Notes: generated from the sequence alone by a model not told the origin. A stretch of DNA of 64,000 nt from Paenibacillus sp. J45TS6 (GCF_018403285.1 NZ_BOSJ01000008.1:124001-188000); one strand, 5' to 3'; numbered from the stretch's first letter, positions 49,584 to 60,050 are shown. Translations and numbers: made by a program.

Positions 49584-51377
49584 TCAACTGCTTTTCTCGT
49601 CTTGCTCCTCCTGTTTTTGTAGAGGTATCGTGATTTTGATCCGAGTACCCTCACCAATTACACTGCTAATATCAACTCCATAGCTGTCTCCATACATGAA
49701 TCTGAGCCTATGATCCACATTCTGTATCCCGATACCCGAGAATAACTTTCGATTCCTCTTTGTCTTCGGTAATGTTTTTCCTTCCGCCGTTTCAGCTGAA
49801 TCTATGTCCATCCCATCTCCGTTGTCATTTACTTCACAGACCAAATGATCATCCTGAACCGAAATCATAATCAGAATCGTTCCCTCTTCTTTATGGTTGA
49901 AAGCATGAAAAAACGCATTTTCAATAAACGGCTGCAAAATAAGTTTAGGAATTTGGTAGTCCATACTCTCTGGTTCTATGAAATAATTGACTCGAATTCT
50001 ATCGCCATATCTTACATGATTGATAAACACATAATTCTTTAGTGTATCCAGCTCTTGGCGGACGGTAACGGCACTCTGTACGTTGCTGACGGTATTTTGC
50101 AGCAAGGTAATTAAGGCATTGATCGTTTCGGCAGCTTTTTCTTTGTTTCCTTGTTGTACGAGAAACTTAACAGAAGCCAGTGTATTATATAGAAAATGAG
50201 GATTAATCTGCATTTGGAGCGCGGCAAGTTCGGCTTTCCGCTGCTCTTTCTGAGTCTCTACCAATCGATCTACATACACATTTAATTCGTCGAGTACATA
50301 GTTGAACGCATTGCCCAGCTCCTCCACCTCATATCCGCTTTTGGATACATCAACGCGCTGATTAAATCCACTCGTTGGAATCTGTGACATATGACGGACA
50401 AGTCCTCTCATGGACTTCGTCATTTTTCTTGTAATGAGATAGACAACAATTAGTGACAGTAGAACAACGGACATGATCATGAGTGTAATTGTTTTTACAT
50501 TGACCATATTCCCCATCGCTGTTTCTCGGTCTAAAAGGTTCACCAGATAAAAATCAAATTCCGGTAAATACTCTGATAATACCGTCATCTCGCTTCCCTC
50601 AAAAGAAAGGCTTGTACTGCCGAGTCCACTCTTCTCTTGTGTATCTACAGCGTGCAACAGAGAAGGAACATGCTTACCGATCAGCTCACTTCGATTACTG
50701 GAGATAATCTGTCCCTGTGAACTCATCAGCAGCACATCATTGCCTTCACTTGTGAAATTCTCATAAAAAGACTGGAAATCCTGGTCACGAAACGTGATAT
50801 ACAGTGTTCCATAAATATTCCCAGTATACTGTTCATATAAAGCTTTTGAGGCAACCAGCACAGGTTTTTGTTCTGTACCCGGCTGATCTCGATCATAATA
50901 AAGCTGATACAGAATCTCCCGCGGATTTGCTTTTGTCTGTTTTGTTATCTCATGATTGTTTAATTCATCTACCGTAACCGACCAGTACCAAGGATCTGTT
51001 GTATAACTTCGCCCGTTGGCTCCAACGAGTGTCACACCTACATCATAAGCACTTAGGTTCGTTATAATCGTCTTAATCCGCTGCGTCATTGCATAGGTCT
51101 GCATGGATAACGACACGGAATCCGTCTCACTGCTCGACAGGTATTTACGGACTCCTCCGCTTTGCGCAATTAAGGTAGCACTCGTTGCAACCGCATTATT
51201 GTATGCTTCAAGATCTGATTTAACCTGTCCCAGTAACTTTTCATTCGTAATACTGAAGGTCTTGAGGAATAAATTCTCAGACATGCGAATCGTAATCGCT
51301 ACAGATAACAACGAGACCGTAATAATACTGATTAAGGTGACTAAAAACAACTTCACAAACAGACTTCTTTTGTTCAA
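49584..51377 (-). CDS. Sensor histidine kinase, YesM type
   Basis: About 597 residues. An N-terminal membrane helix (LFVKLFLVTLISIITVSLL), a large extracytoplasmic dCache-like sensor, a second helix (ITLMIMSVVLLSLIVVYLI), HAMP, then the His_kinase domain with phospho-acceptor His in INPHFLYNTLASVKFLV and an ATPase domain (ENAFFHAFNH, DNGDGMD, GIGIQNVDHRLR). TTG 51377 lies a good distance after GGGGGAG; upstream ATGs overlapping the regulator stop have no ribosome site. It senses a sugar outside and signals to the upstream-encoded regulator. Confidence 0.92.
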   Translation of the reverse strand: MNKRSLFVKLFLVTLISIITVSLLSVAITIRMSENLFLKTFSITNEKLLGQVKSDLEAYNNAVATSATLIAQSGGVRKYLSSSETDSVSLSMQTYAMTQRIKTIITNLSAYDVGVTLVGANGRSYTTDPWYWSVTVDELNNHEITKQTKANPREILYQLYYDRDQPGTEQKPVLVASKALYEQYTGNIYGTLYITFRDQDFQSFYENFTSEGNDVLLMSSQGQIISSNRSELIGKHVPSLLHAVDTQEKSGLGSTSLSFEGSEMTVLSEYLPEFDFYLVNLLDRETAMGNMVNVKTITLMIMSVVLLSLIVVYLITRKMTKSMRGLVRHMSQIPTSGFNQRVDVSKSGYEVEELGNAFNYVLDELNVYVDRLVETQKEQRKAELAALQMQINPHFLYNTLASVKFLVQQGNKEKAAETINALITLLQNTVSNVQSAVTVRQELDTLKNYVFINHVRYGDRIRVNYFIEPESMDYQIPKLILQPFIENAFFHAFNHKEEGTILIMISVQDDHLVCEVNDNGDGMDIDSAETAEGKTLPKTKRNRKLFSGIGIQNVDHRLRFMYGDSYGVDISSVIGEGTRIKITIPLQKQEEQDEKSS

Positions 51378-51397
51378 ATTTGCAAGCTCCCCCATCA

Positions 51398-52972
51398 TCA
51401 TATGTTCTGGTTCTCCTGCACCTGTTCTTTTCGATACTGACTTGGTGATACCCCGGTCATCTTTTTAAAAACTTTTGTAAAATAACTCTGATCAGAGTAA
51501 CCTACACGGTCACTAATTTCAGAGATTGTCTCTTCTGTTGCTACCAGCATTTCTTTTGCTTTCTCAACTCGCACCTTGTTTACATATTCACTGAAACCTT
51601 CATTATTGTTGGCAGAGAAATAACTCGATAAATAAGATGCGTTAAAATGAAACTTCTTCGCCACTTCCGTTAGGGTAATTGGCTCGGCATAATGCTCCTG
51701 TATATAGTTTAGCAGACGATAAAAACTTGGATTCGTTGAAGTGTCCGTCTCTCTCGTAATGCTCTCCGCTTCTTGGATAAATTCCTCGATGAACTGAATC
51801 GCATCACGTGCGTACACGGCCTGATCAATTTGTCTGAAATAATCATATTTTCTCTTTTCGAGTGGCTCGGTTTCAAATTTCAGCTTACTTAGTGTGTTGG
51901 TAACATTAAATATAAAATTACCAAGCAGAGATTTGAATTCAAATATATCTGTCTCATAATCTAAAGATTTCGCATGGATATGTTCAAGGAAAAATGAAAA
52001 GGATTTTTGGAATTGTTTACGTTTTAATCCTTCAATCAGTTCCGCCATATCTATCGCTGACGTCCTAGCCGGTAAGGCAGGTAAATGGTCTGCTTCAAGA
52101 ACCGGATACGTCGGTAAATAAAACGAGTAACGTTTCAATCTCTCATATTGTTTACTGTAGACGTTGCCCAATTGGCAAAAATCTTCAAATCGATTACTAA
52201 TAATAAAATGCAGCCTCTCTGCTTGCTCACGCTGCTGAGGAATACGGGAAAGATTCTGTATCAGTTGCTCTATACGTTCGGACCAGGGATCATTCGCATT
52301 GAGTAAATAGAGCAGCGTGCCTGGAACAGATTCTAGCTTCATATACTCTGCTTGCCCTGATCGTAAATGATGAAGACACTGACTCACACTTTTTTCGATC
52401 TGACTCTTCTCTAATTTATCTTTTACGGGATTCAAATCTGCACCCAGTAGAAGAAACTTAGGATAAGGAAACCGGCGGCGGATGATTTCGGTTGTTATCT
52501 CTGCCTCATAACCGGAAATCATCTTATCGATTGCTTGCGCGATCTGTGTCTCTTCCGATCGTTCTTCTTTTACCGGTATGCCAAGTCCTTCTATTTTGGC
52601 TGCTGTTTTGTGTAAAATAGAGAGCAGATATTCCGCCTCGAGTTTAGGTTTTAATATATAGTCAGCGACTCCGTTCTGAAACGTAGAACGCACATAATCG
52701 AATTCGCTGAAGCTGCTCAGCACGATAACCTCGATAGCAGGATAGCGCTCTTTTACCAACCTTACCAACTTCTCGCCATCCATAATAGGCATCACGATAT
52801 CTGTAATCACAATGTGAGGTTGTAACTCTTCTACCAATTCTAGCGCTTCCAAACCATTAGAAGCTTCCCCAACAATATAATAGCCAGCTTGTTCCCAGTC
52901 CAGAAGATGTTTGATCCCCTGTCTAACCAGCATCTCGTCATCGACGATAAGAACTTTGCACAATGATCTCAT
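51398..52972 (-). CDS. Response regulator with AraC domain, YesN type
   Basis: A 524-residue regulator: receiver domain (VLIVDDEMLVRQG; phospho-Asp in IVITDIVMPIMDG), a long helical middle, and a C-terminal AraC double helix-turn-helix (ITLTEVAKKFHFNASYLSSYF; TISEISDRVGYSDQSYFTKVF, each cut for length). Partner of the YesM-type kinase encoded 20 bases downstream. Likely activates the following sugar importer and lacZ operon. Confidence 0.93.
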   Translation of the reverse strand: MRSLCKVLIVDDEMLVRQGIKHLLDWEQAGYYIVGEASNGLEALELVEELQPHIVITDIVMPIMDGEKLVRLVKERYPAIEVIVLSSFSEFDYVRSTFQNGVADYILKPKLEAEYLLSILHKTAAKIEGLGIPVKEERSEETQIAQAIDKMISGYEAEITTEIIRRRFPYPKFLLLGADLNPVKDKLEKSQIEKSVSQCLHHLRSGQAEYMKLESVPGTLLYLLNANDPWSERIEQLIQNLSRIPQQREQAERLHFIISNRFEDFCQLGNVYSKQYERLKRYSFYLPTYPVLEADHLPALPARTSAIDMAELIEGLKRKQFQKSFSFFLEHIHAKSLDYETDIFEFKSLLGNFIFNVTNTLSKLKFETEPLEKRKYDYFRQIDQAVYARDAIQFIEEFIQEAESITRETDTSTNPSFYRLLNYIQEHYAEPITLTEVAKKFHFNASYLSSYFSANNNEGFSEYVNKVRVEKAKEMLVATEETISEISDRVGYSDQSYFTKVFKKMTGVSPSQYRKEQVQENQNI

Positions 52973-53089
52973 CCCTTGACCCCCTCTGAACTCCGATTCT
53001 CTTCTTTCTTTTACTATACACTTTCGTCGAAAATTAATAAATGCGTTTTATATTTACCATATTCAACCAATTTAAATCTGTAAAATGAA

Positions 53090-53127
53090 TAAAAAAGACG
53101 AAATCAGCGTATTTGCTGTTTCGTCTT
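53090..53127 (-). terminator. Terminator after the uronate-dehydrogenase-like gene
   Basis: AAGACGAAA.CAGC/GCTG.TTTCGTCTT hairpin; minus strand continues TTTTATT. Confidence 0.8.
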
Positions 53128-53160
53128 CTTCTTTTAGATTCTGGGAAGCCAGATGCCTTT

Positions 53161-53949
53161 TTATATATTGCCGCCCTGATACTCTGTCTCATCTTGCTTT
53201 ACCTGTTGTCCCTGGCGCTCGAACTGTTCCATGAGTTCTGCTGCATCATCTTGAGGTTCATATCCGATCAGCTGTTTAAGGTAACGAATATCATAGTAGT
53301 TATCTGTGTTGGCAGAAGTGCCATATAGACTTAAGAATTTATGTATCTCTGGTGCTTCTATGCATTTATCTGCAAGCTGTACTAAATCTCGCTCGGAGAT
53401 CCATATATGCGCTGCACGCTCGGAATGCGGTTTGTTATCACCCGGGAAATTACCAATTCGGATGTTAATAGAAGAAATTCCATGTTTGTCCGAATACAGT
53501 CTGCCAAGAAGTTCGATATAACACTTGCTCAGTCCATAAAAACTATCGGGACGATAGGGGTCATTCGCATCGACTTCTTCCCCTACTTTATAAAATCCCG
53601 TGGCGTGGTTTGAACTTGAAAAAATAACCCGCTTTACCCCGTTACATCTTGCTGCTTCATATAAGTAATACGCTCCCGTTACATTGATCGGCAGTACTTT
53701 GCCAAGGAAGTCTTCCTCATCTTTAGCCCATCCTATATGGAGGATCGTGTCGACTCCCTTGGTAAGTTCCAGTAGCTGGTCTGAATTGGTAACATCGAGT
53801 GGTTGTATCTTCTTCTTTTCGTCCCCAATCAGATCTGTTGCGATCACTTCGTATTTGCCCGTCTCTCGTAAACCTGCAGCGAGGCAGCTTCCAATTTTAC
53901 CTGCGGCCCCTGTGATCAGTATTCTTTTACGCTCTGAGTTATGTCCCAT
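53161..53949 (-). CDS. NAD-dependent epimerase/dehydratase, uronate dehydrogenase-like
   Basis: A 262-residue short-chain/extended SDR. The NAD loop is TGAAGKIGSCLAAGL, the active site Ser-Tyr-Lys reads SSSNHATGFY and FYGLSKCYIE, followed by RIGNFPGDNKP. Small SDRs of this kind include uronate dehydrogenase (galacturonate or glucuronate to the lactone), which would fit a pectin-related cluster. No ribosome site of high quality is seen at ATG 53949 (GGGGG at 53960-53964). Substrate not proven. Confidence 0.82.
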   Translation of the reverse strand: MGHNSERKRILITGAAGKIGSCLAAGLRETGKYEVIATDLIGDEKKKIQPLDVTNSDQLLELTKGVDTILHIGWAKDEEDFLGKVLPINVTGAYYLYEAARCNGVKRVIFSSSNHATGFYKVGEEVDANDPYRPDSFYGLSKCYIELLGRLYSDKHGISSINIRIGNFPGDNKPHSERAAHIWISERDLVQLADKCIEAPEIHKFLSLYGTSANTDNYYDIRYLKQLIGYEPQDDAAELMEQFERQGQQVKQDETEYQGGNI

Positions 53950-54016
53950 TCCTATACCCCCTGTTTTATGTCATCACAGAAAGTATTAACCAAAAATCCA
54001 TGGACATATCACAAGG

Positions 54017-56323
54017 TCAGGCTTCGATTTGCATCGTTTTTTGTCTGTATTGGCCAGGGGTTAAACCTTCCTGCTTACGGAACGAACGGATGAAATTCTG
54101 CGAATTGTTGTAACGAAGCTTCGCTGCAATGTCTTTTACCGGAATATCCGTTTCGGCCAGCCACTTCTTCGCAATTTGAAATCGGTAAACAGATAGATAT
54201 TCACTGAAAAAATAATTCGTTTCTTTCCGAAATACACTGCTTAAGTAGTTAGCATTGTAGTGAAGCCTGGAAGCACATTCTTCCAGTGTCAGATCAGTAT
54301 CATAATAACGATGAATAAGCTCGATTATTTTCTCCGATATGTTGTGGTACTGCGCATCCTGACGGTCTCGGAACACTTTAATCATCGGATGGATCACAGC
54401 TGTCCAGAACCAATCCTCGATTTCGGCTACAATATGGCAATCTAGCAGTTCCTCAAATAACGTTCCTGTTCCATAATAAATCTGCTTCAAGCTAATACCG
54501 GATTCTTGCATCGTGATCAGCAGGTTATTCAGCAGACGCGATAGCGGAATCTGGTACTCCTGCGGTGACATCTCGGTGGCGAACACATGCCTTAGCAGCT
54601 GTTCAAGCAGTTCCTTTGCCTTCTCAGCGTTTGCGAGCTTAACCGCATCCAGCAGCTCGTTTTCTAAATGATTGGGATAATTCAGCTTCAAGTAAGGTTT
54701 CCCCGAGTTAATATTTTCAAACTGAATGATAATGCCGTCCCCAAGAGTCATGCGATGCTTTAACGCCTCTAGCCCTTCTTTATAGGCGATCGAAAGGGTT
54801 CGGATATCATGGAATGGAAGACTCATGCCAATGCTAACCTGCACGCTTAAGTAACTTGTAATTTCACTCATTAGCTGCTCTGTTGCGGTATAGATTTTAG
54901 CTTGGAAAGCCGTCTTTTCGCTCTCCTTGCTGCCGATAAGGGCAACAACTGTGTGGTCAATCATCACTGGAGCCAGCTGTTCTTCCTCCGGAATAAGCTC
55001 TTCTACCATATTTTGCACGGCGAATAATAAAAGCTCTAAATCTTGCTTCTCATATCTCGTTTGCTCAAGTGTTCCTATTTGTATGGTAAGCACCGACATC
55101 GTCTTCCACTCCTCAAGCTGCCGGCTGTAATCAAACTGCTCTAGCTTGTCATGCAGCTCTTTTGCCTTCACCTTGCCTTGGAAAGCACGAATTAAGAAAA
55201 AGGTACGCACTTGCTTAAGCTGCTTTCTCACTTCATCTTCTAATCTCGATTTTGATTGAAATAAAGCATGAACCTGCTCTCCGATCAATTGAAACTCGTT
55301 GCTTGTCTTCTCATCTGCATTGCGGTGGCCAAATTGTTTCAGCAATAGTTTAATCGGCGAATACATCCGTTTTGAACCCAGCCAGGCAATAGTGATGCAG
55401 ATCAGCAGAATGAGTAAACAGGCATAAAGCGTGTACGCTCCAATTTTTTTGGATTCACTCGTCATACTTTGAATAGAATCATAGCTGACATAAGTCCAGT
55501 CATTAAAATCGGAACGATAATAGGTTATGGAAAAAGGTTTATCCCCAATATGTGATTTATATTGCCCCGAAGCACCGCTCAATTGCGTCAGACTATGAAT
55601 GCCTGTCTTCTCCGCAGGCTCGCCAATTAATGATTCATCTGAGTGTAAAATAATCTTGCCCTGCTCATTCACAATCATCAGTCCACTTAGATCGGAATGA
55701 TTCGTACCCAGCAAGGACTGCACATCACAGGCAGGAATGTTTGCGATTGCCAGCCCATGCGGATCAAGTCCTCTTGAAGGGAGCTGTTTAACAAGACCTA
55801 TGCTGTAGGAGCAGGCTGAATTATTGGCATTTTCTTCGCTGTAAAACCATGTAGATGGATTCAAAGACCAAGAGGTTGAGTCGGGAAGCTCCATCAGGCT
55901 CGCCAGCTGATCATGATAAGGGTACTCATCAAACTTGTAGAGGCCGGAATTTTTAATCATCCAGTTATAACGCTCATTAATGAGAATGACATCTTCGAGC
56001 TTGGTATCGAATGATTGCATATAGCGGATTTCAGTACGCAAGTCGTTATACATAATGAAATCGTTTTCAGTTATATTTAAATTAAGAGCTTTCTTCATAA
56101 AAGACGAATTGATTACTTGATTAAGTGTTTGGTTGACAGTCGTTAATTTTTGCTCTACATTGGATTTAATTTGAATAATTAACATTAACTTGCTTTCATT
56201 TACGTTTTTCTGTATTTCATTGTATGATGTTAAATAAGAGAATGTACCGATAAAAATAACCGGAAGCGTGCTTAATAAGAACCCGAATATCGTCATTTTG
56301 GATAGAAAACTTAAAGAACGCAC
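54017..56323 (-). CDS. Membrane-bound AraC family regulator (one-component, YtdP/RhgR-like)
   Basis: A 768-residue protein: membrane helix at ~10-30, large extracellular sensor (through YSIGLVKQLPSRGLDPHG), second helix at ~295-315 (GAYTLYACLLILLICITIAWL), a cytoplasmic middle, and a C-terminal AraC domain (LTLEECASRLHYNANYLSSVF; IPVKDIAAKLRYNNSQNFIRSF, in parts). This architecture occurs in regulators of rhamnogalacturonan and other oligosaccharide loci. GTG 56323 follows AGGTGA. It is divergent from the two binding-protein genes, which it probably controls. Confidence 0.9.
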   Translation of the reverse strand: MRSLSFLSKMTIFGFLLSTLPVIFIGTFSYLTSYNEIQKNVNESKLMLIIQIKSNVEQKLTTVNQTLNQVINSSFMKKALNLNITENDFIMYNDLRTEIRYMQSFDTKLEDVILINERYNWMIKNSGLYKFDEYPYHDQLASLMELPDSTSWSLNPSTWFYSEENANNSACSYSIGLVKQLPSRGLDPHGLAIANIPACDVQSLLGTNHSDLSGLMIVNEQGKIILHSDESLIGEPAEKTGIHSLTQLSGASGQYKSHIGDKPFSITYYRSDFNDWTYVSYDSIQSMTSESKKIGAYTLYACLLILLICITIAWLGSKRMYSPIKLLLKQFGHRNADEKTSNEFQLIGEQVHALFQSKSRLEDEVRKQLKQVRTFFLIRAFQGKVKAKELHDKLEQFDYSRQLEEWKTMSVLTIQIGTLEQTRYEKQDLELLLFAVQNMVEELIPEEEQLAPVMIDHTVVALIGSKESEKTAFQAKIYTATEQLMSEITSYLSVQVSIGMSLPFHDIRTLSIAYKEGLEALKHRMTLGDGIIIQFENINSGKPYLKLNYPNHLENELLDAVKLANAEKAKELLEQLLRHVFATEMSPQEYQIPLSRLLNNLLITMQESGISLKQIYYGTGTLFEELLDCHIVAEIEDWFWTAVIHPMIKVFRDRQDAQYHNISEKIIELIHRYYDTDLTLEECASRLHYNANYLSSVFRKETNYFFSEYLSVYRFQIAKKWLAETDIPVKDIAAKLRYNNSQNFIRSFRKQEGLTPGQYRQKTMQIEA

Positions 56324-56393
56324 TTGAGGATCACCTACACTTCAATTGTCATATTTATCGTACTGTTATTGTAGTGGAACAGCCCTTTTACGA

Positions 56394-56428
56394 GCAATAA
56401 TCATCTACCTGTCAGATAATCATTATCT
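56394..56428. promoter_or_regulatory. Candidate operator region upstream of the first binding-protein gene
   Basis: GCAATAATCATCT (56394-56406) recurs as GCAATAATCATTT (58171-58183) before the second binding-protein gene, a possible AraC-type site. Next to it is the perfect palindrome AGATAAT-C-ATTATCT (56414-56428), which is 13 of 15 to the Fur 7-1-7 motif. Confidence 0.4.
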
Positions 56429-56491
56429 TAGATTACACACAAGAATTGGGGGAGCGAGCAATTCTCTCATTCTAAATAAGAAGGGGGCAGA

Positions 56492-58000
56492 ATGCTGATG
56501 AAAGGGTTCCAAACAGTAAATAAATTATTTGTAACATCTTCCATATTTTTCATTATACTTCTATTTGTAAGCGCATGCAGTAATAATTCTTCAGAAAAAT
56601 CAAATGCTGCCTCGATAGAGGATTCACCCATTTCCATCATGCTCCCCCTTCACTTCCCTACTCCTCCAAGTGATGAAATGCAGTCCATGCTGGAAGAATG
56701 GAGCGGCTTTACCCTAGATATCAACTGGATTCCAGATGGAATCTATAGCGATAAGATGAATACTGCATTAACAACGAACTCCTTAAAGAAAGTGACCTTT
56801 GTTAGAAATACGGACTTCCTTCTCCTGAAAAATACAATAAGATCCGGCGCATTCTGGGAGATCGGACCTTACTTAGAGGATTATCCTAACCTTAAATACT
56901 TAAATAAAGATATTCTGAAGCAGGCTGCCGTTGATGATCGCATCTATGGTTTATATACAGAGCGTCCATCGTCACGACAAGGCGCAATCATTCGGCAGGA
57001 TTGGCTAGATCATCTAGAGCTTGCCGTGCCGGGAACCCTTGATGAATTGTATGAGGTTCTTCGTGCTTTTACATATAATGACCCTGATGGGAACGGGAAG
57101 GCAGATACGATTGGCCTTGCGGACCGTAATGATCTGATCTATGGAGCGTTCAAGACAGTCAGCTCTTATTTCGGGACACCTAATAACTGGAGTATGGAAG
57201 AAGGCACATTTATACCAGAGTTTGAGACAACAGCTTATATGGAGACAATGAACTTTTTCAAAAAACTATATAACGAGCAGCTCATTAACCGTGATTTTGC
57301 TGTGACAAGCAAAGAAGTGCAGCGGAATATGATCATAAACGGCAAAGCCGGCGTCTATATTGGAAGCATGACCGATATTCAGCGCTTATATGAGGAAGCT
57401 AAAATAATTAATCCGGATGCTTCATTTACTTTATCCAACCGGATTAAAGGTCCTAACGGTTACCGGGTATGGTCCATTCCGAATTTTAACGGATTATATT
57501 TATTTTCCAAGAAGGCGATCAAGACAGAAGAAGAATTAAAGCATATTTTAGCTTTCTTTGACCGCACAATGGATAAGGATATTGCAAACTTATTGAAATA
57601 TGGCATAGAAGGTAAGCATTATACGTTGGAGAATGGTCAAGTCCGCCTGCCGGAGGAAACAACTCAGCTGCGTATTCAAGAAGTAAATGCTTTTTATATG
57701 TTGATGATTGCGGACATGAATAACCCAAGTGTTATGGAGGTGGCGGAGAAAGAGACCTTAACAGCTTTAGCGGACCAGCTTAGCCAGGATAATGAGAACT
57801 TTCTCGTCATAGACCCTGCAGCTCATTTGGAATCAAAGACATATGATGAGCGGAATGCAGAGCTCAGTAAAATTATAACAGACGCCACCTACAACTATAT
57901 TCTTGGCAACGTAACAGAGCAGGACTTTCAGCAGGAGACGAAGCGCTGGCGTATAAATGGCGGCAACACGATTATTAAGGAGTTATCTGAAGCGTTATAA
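56492..58000 (+). CDS. Oligosaccharide-binding lipoprotein, LplA/YtcQ type, copy 1
   Basis: A 502-residue lipoprotein: lipobox VSAC, then a large CUT1-type binding fold (ISIMLPLHFPTPPSD, FWEIGPYLEDYPNLKYL, FKTVSSYFGTPNNW). It has the calcium-loop-like DPDGNGKADTIG typical of LplA-family proteins. Start ATG 56492 or ATG 56498, both after AAGGGGGC. First of two paralogous binding proteins ahead of LplB/LplC-type permeases. A strong hairpin follows, so it is partly a separate unit. Confidence 0.9.
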   Translation: MLMKGFQTVNKLFVTSSIFFIILLFVSACSNNSSEKSNAASIEDSPISIMLPLHFPTPPSDEMQSMLEEWSGFTLDINWIPDGIYSDKMNTALTTNSLKKVTFVRNTDFLLLKNTIRSGAFWEIGPYLEDYPNLKYLNKDILKQAAVDDRIYGLYTERPSSRQGAIIRQDWLDHLELAVPGTLDELYEVLRAFTYNDPDGNGKADTIGLADRNDLIYGAFKTVSSYFGTPNNWSMEEGTFIPEFETTAYMETMNFFKKLYNEQLINRDFAVTSKEVQRNMIINGKAGVYIGSMTDIQRLYEEAKIINPDASFTLSNRIKGPNGYRVWSIPNFNGLYLFSKKAIKTEEELKHILAFFDRTMDKDIANLLKYGIEGKHYTLENGQVRLPEETTQLRIQEVNAFYMLMIADMNNPSVMEVAEKETLTALADQLSQDNENFLVIDPAAHLESKTYDERNAELSKIITDATYNYILGNVTEQDFQQETKRWRINGGNTIIKELSEAL

Positions 58001-58019
58001 AATTCAACAATCTTCTTCG

Positions 58020-58046
58020 CCCCAAGCAGTTACTGCTTGGGGTTCT
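58020..58046 (+). terminator. Hairpin between the two binding-protein genes
   Basis: CCCCAAGCAGT-T-ACTGCTTGGGG followed by TTCTTAG; a very stable stem but a poor T run, so termination may be partial. Confidence 0.6.
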
Positions 58047-58301
58047 TAGCGTATTGCTCCATTATGCAAGTAAGGTGTCCCCTTTTTCCTGCACTCGAGC
58101 AGATCTTTACAACGAATCTCCCAGTTTGCTCTCTCTGGATCTTATACGACACTATGGTGTCATTTCCCACGCAATAATCATTTCATCAGACTCTTGCTGG
58201 TATGCCTGCATATGAGCAAATGATTGTATACGATACTTTATCCATTCGGTAGTGTTTAGTGTGTAAGCCAAATCCCATCGTTAAATGGAGGTCACAAAGG
58301 A
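58046..58301. other. Intergenic region before the second binding-protein gene
   Basis: Holds the repeated GCAATAATCATTT element (58171-58183). No gene and no clear -35/-10 recognised. Confidence 0.4.
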
Positions 58302-59852
58302 ATGAAAAAGAAAAAGCCTTTATCCTTGGCTCTATGTGCTGTCATGTCCCTAACACTGCTTCTCTCCGCCTGCTCCGGCGGAAACGGTACAGGCACAACA
58401 TCTACCGGATCGGGTGATACGGGTTCCAGCCCTAACGCCAGTACACCGAAGGATGATAGCCCAGCGGAAATTACCATCATGCTGCCGCTGAATACGCCTG
58501 AGACTCCAACCGACACTGTTAAAAATGAACTAGAGAAGCTGACAAACACGAAACTTACGTATCAATTCTTTCCAGCGGATACATATGAGGAGAAGTTGAA
58601 CACGGCATTTGCTACCGGATCCTTGCCGCAAGCGACTTATTTGAAAAATGCTACAACGTTCTTGCTCATGCGTGAAGCAATTAAGGAAGGACAGTTCTGG
58701 GAGATTGGCCCTTACCTAAGCGAATTTCCAAATTTAAATAAATTAAAACCAGAAGTACTTGATAATACCAAGGTCGAAGGCAAATTGTATTCTTTATATC
58801 TCGGCCGCCCACTTGCCCGTCAAGGAATCATCTATCGTAAAGACTGGGCAGATAAGCTGAATATTGCTCCTCCAGAAACAACAGAAGAGCTGTTCGCTAT
58901 GGCTAAAGCATTTACTGAGCAGGACCCTGACGGCAATGGACAAAATGATACAACAGGTATCGCAGATCGTAATGAGCTCGTCTTTGGTGCTTTTAAGACA
59001 GTATCCTCCTGGTTCGGAACACCGAACAACTGGGGCGAGAAAGACGGCAAGCTGCTGCCTGAATTTATGTTCCCTGAATATATCGATACTATGAACTTTT
59101 TTAAATCTCTTCGTGATAACGGTTACATGAATCAAGATTTTGCTGCAACAAGTAAAACAGATGCTGTTAATTTATTCACGAGTGGTAAAGCAGGGATTTA
59201 TATCGGCGGATCTATGCCGGATATCACAACCCTTGATAAGGACCTAATCAAAAACGTACCAACCGCTGTTCTTGATGCGCACAGTATGGTGAAAAGCCCA
59301 GACGGCAACATTCATCAGTGGATGATTGCAGGTTATAACAACCTGGTATTGTTCCCAAAAACAGCAGTTAAGGATGAGGCAGAACTCAAGAAAATTCTAG
59401 GTTTCTTCGACAAAATGATGACACCAGAAGTAGCTAACCTCATGTTCTGGGGCATCGAAGGCACACACTATACCGTTGTAGATGGAAAGGCGAAGCCATC
59501 TGAAGATAAGGAACTGACAGAACGTGAAGTGAAGGGCTATAAGGACAGTGTCATCGGTGAAGCAGAAACCAATGGCATGTATGAGAGCTTAAATGAGCTG
59601 CCAGGACGTATTCATGCGGAGGAGCTTATTAAGGAGAATGAGAAGTACGGCGTGAAAGACCCTACTGCTGCACTGGATTCAGCTACCTATGCATTGAAAG
59701 GCGTAGAGCTGCAACAGACGATTACTGATGCTACGTACAAGTTTATCTATGGACAAATCGACCCAGCCGGCTTTGAGAAGGAAATTGAGAAATGGAAGAA
59801 GCAAGGCGGCGAGCAAATGATCGAGGAGTTTAATGCAAGTTACAAAAAATAA
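58302..59852 (+). CDS. Oligosaccharide-binding lipoprotein, LplA/YtcQ type, copy 2
   Basis: A 516-residue paralogue of copy 1, sharing ITIMLPLNTPETPTD, FWEIGPYLSEFPNL, DPDGNGQNDTTG and ADRNELVFGAFKTVSSWF. Signal peptide with lipobox LLSAC and a Gly/Thr/Ser linker. ATG 58302 follows AAAGG (also GGAGG further up). Probably the main binding protein of the permease pair that follows after ~200 bases. The two copies may differ in the chain length or decoration of the ligand. Confidence 0.92.
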   Translation: MKKKKPLSLALCAVMSLTLLLSACSGGNGTGTTSTGSGDTGSSPNASTPKDDSPAEITIMLPLNTPETPTDTVKNELEKLTNTKLTYQFFPADTYEEKLNTAFATGSLPQATYLKNATTFLLMREAIKEGQFWEIGPYLSEFPNLNKLKPEVLDNTKVEGKLYSLYLGRPLARQGIIYRKDWADKLNIAPPETTEELFAMAKAFTEQDPDGNGQNDTTGIADRNELVFGAFKTVSSWFGTPNNWGEKDGKLLPEFMFPEYIDTMNFFKSLRDNGYMNQDFAATSKTDAVNLFTSGKAGIYIGGSMPDITTLDKDLIKNVPTAVLDAHSMVKSPDGNIHQWMIAGYNNLVLFPKTAVKDEAELKKILGFFDKMMTPEVANLMFWGIEGTHYTVVDGKAKPSEDKELTEREVKGYKDSVIGEAETNGMYESLNELPGRIHAEELIKENEKYGVKDPTAALDSATYALKGVELQQTITDATYKFIYGQIDPAGFEKEIEKWKKQGGEQMIEEFNASYKK

Positions 59853-60050
59853 AAGCAGGCGGCCCGTATAAATCGGCCTCTCGCTTAGGCAGAAGGCAGT
59901 GCATGCAGATCGTTTCCTAGATAGAGCCTGTATTCAAGAACAGCAGCTATATATGAGGCTCACGTAAGGAACGCTCTGCTCGCACTGCTTATGATGCCAC
60001 AGCAGGGTCTTAGCCCCTAGGGGGAGTCAACTTTGGAAGGATGAGGACTT

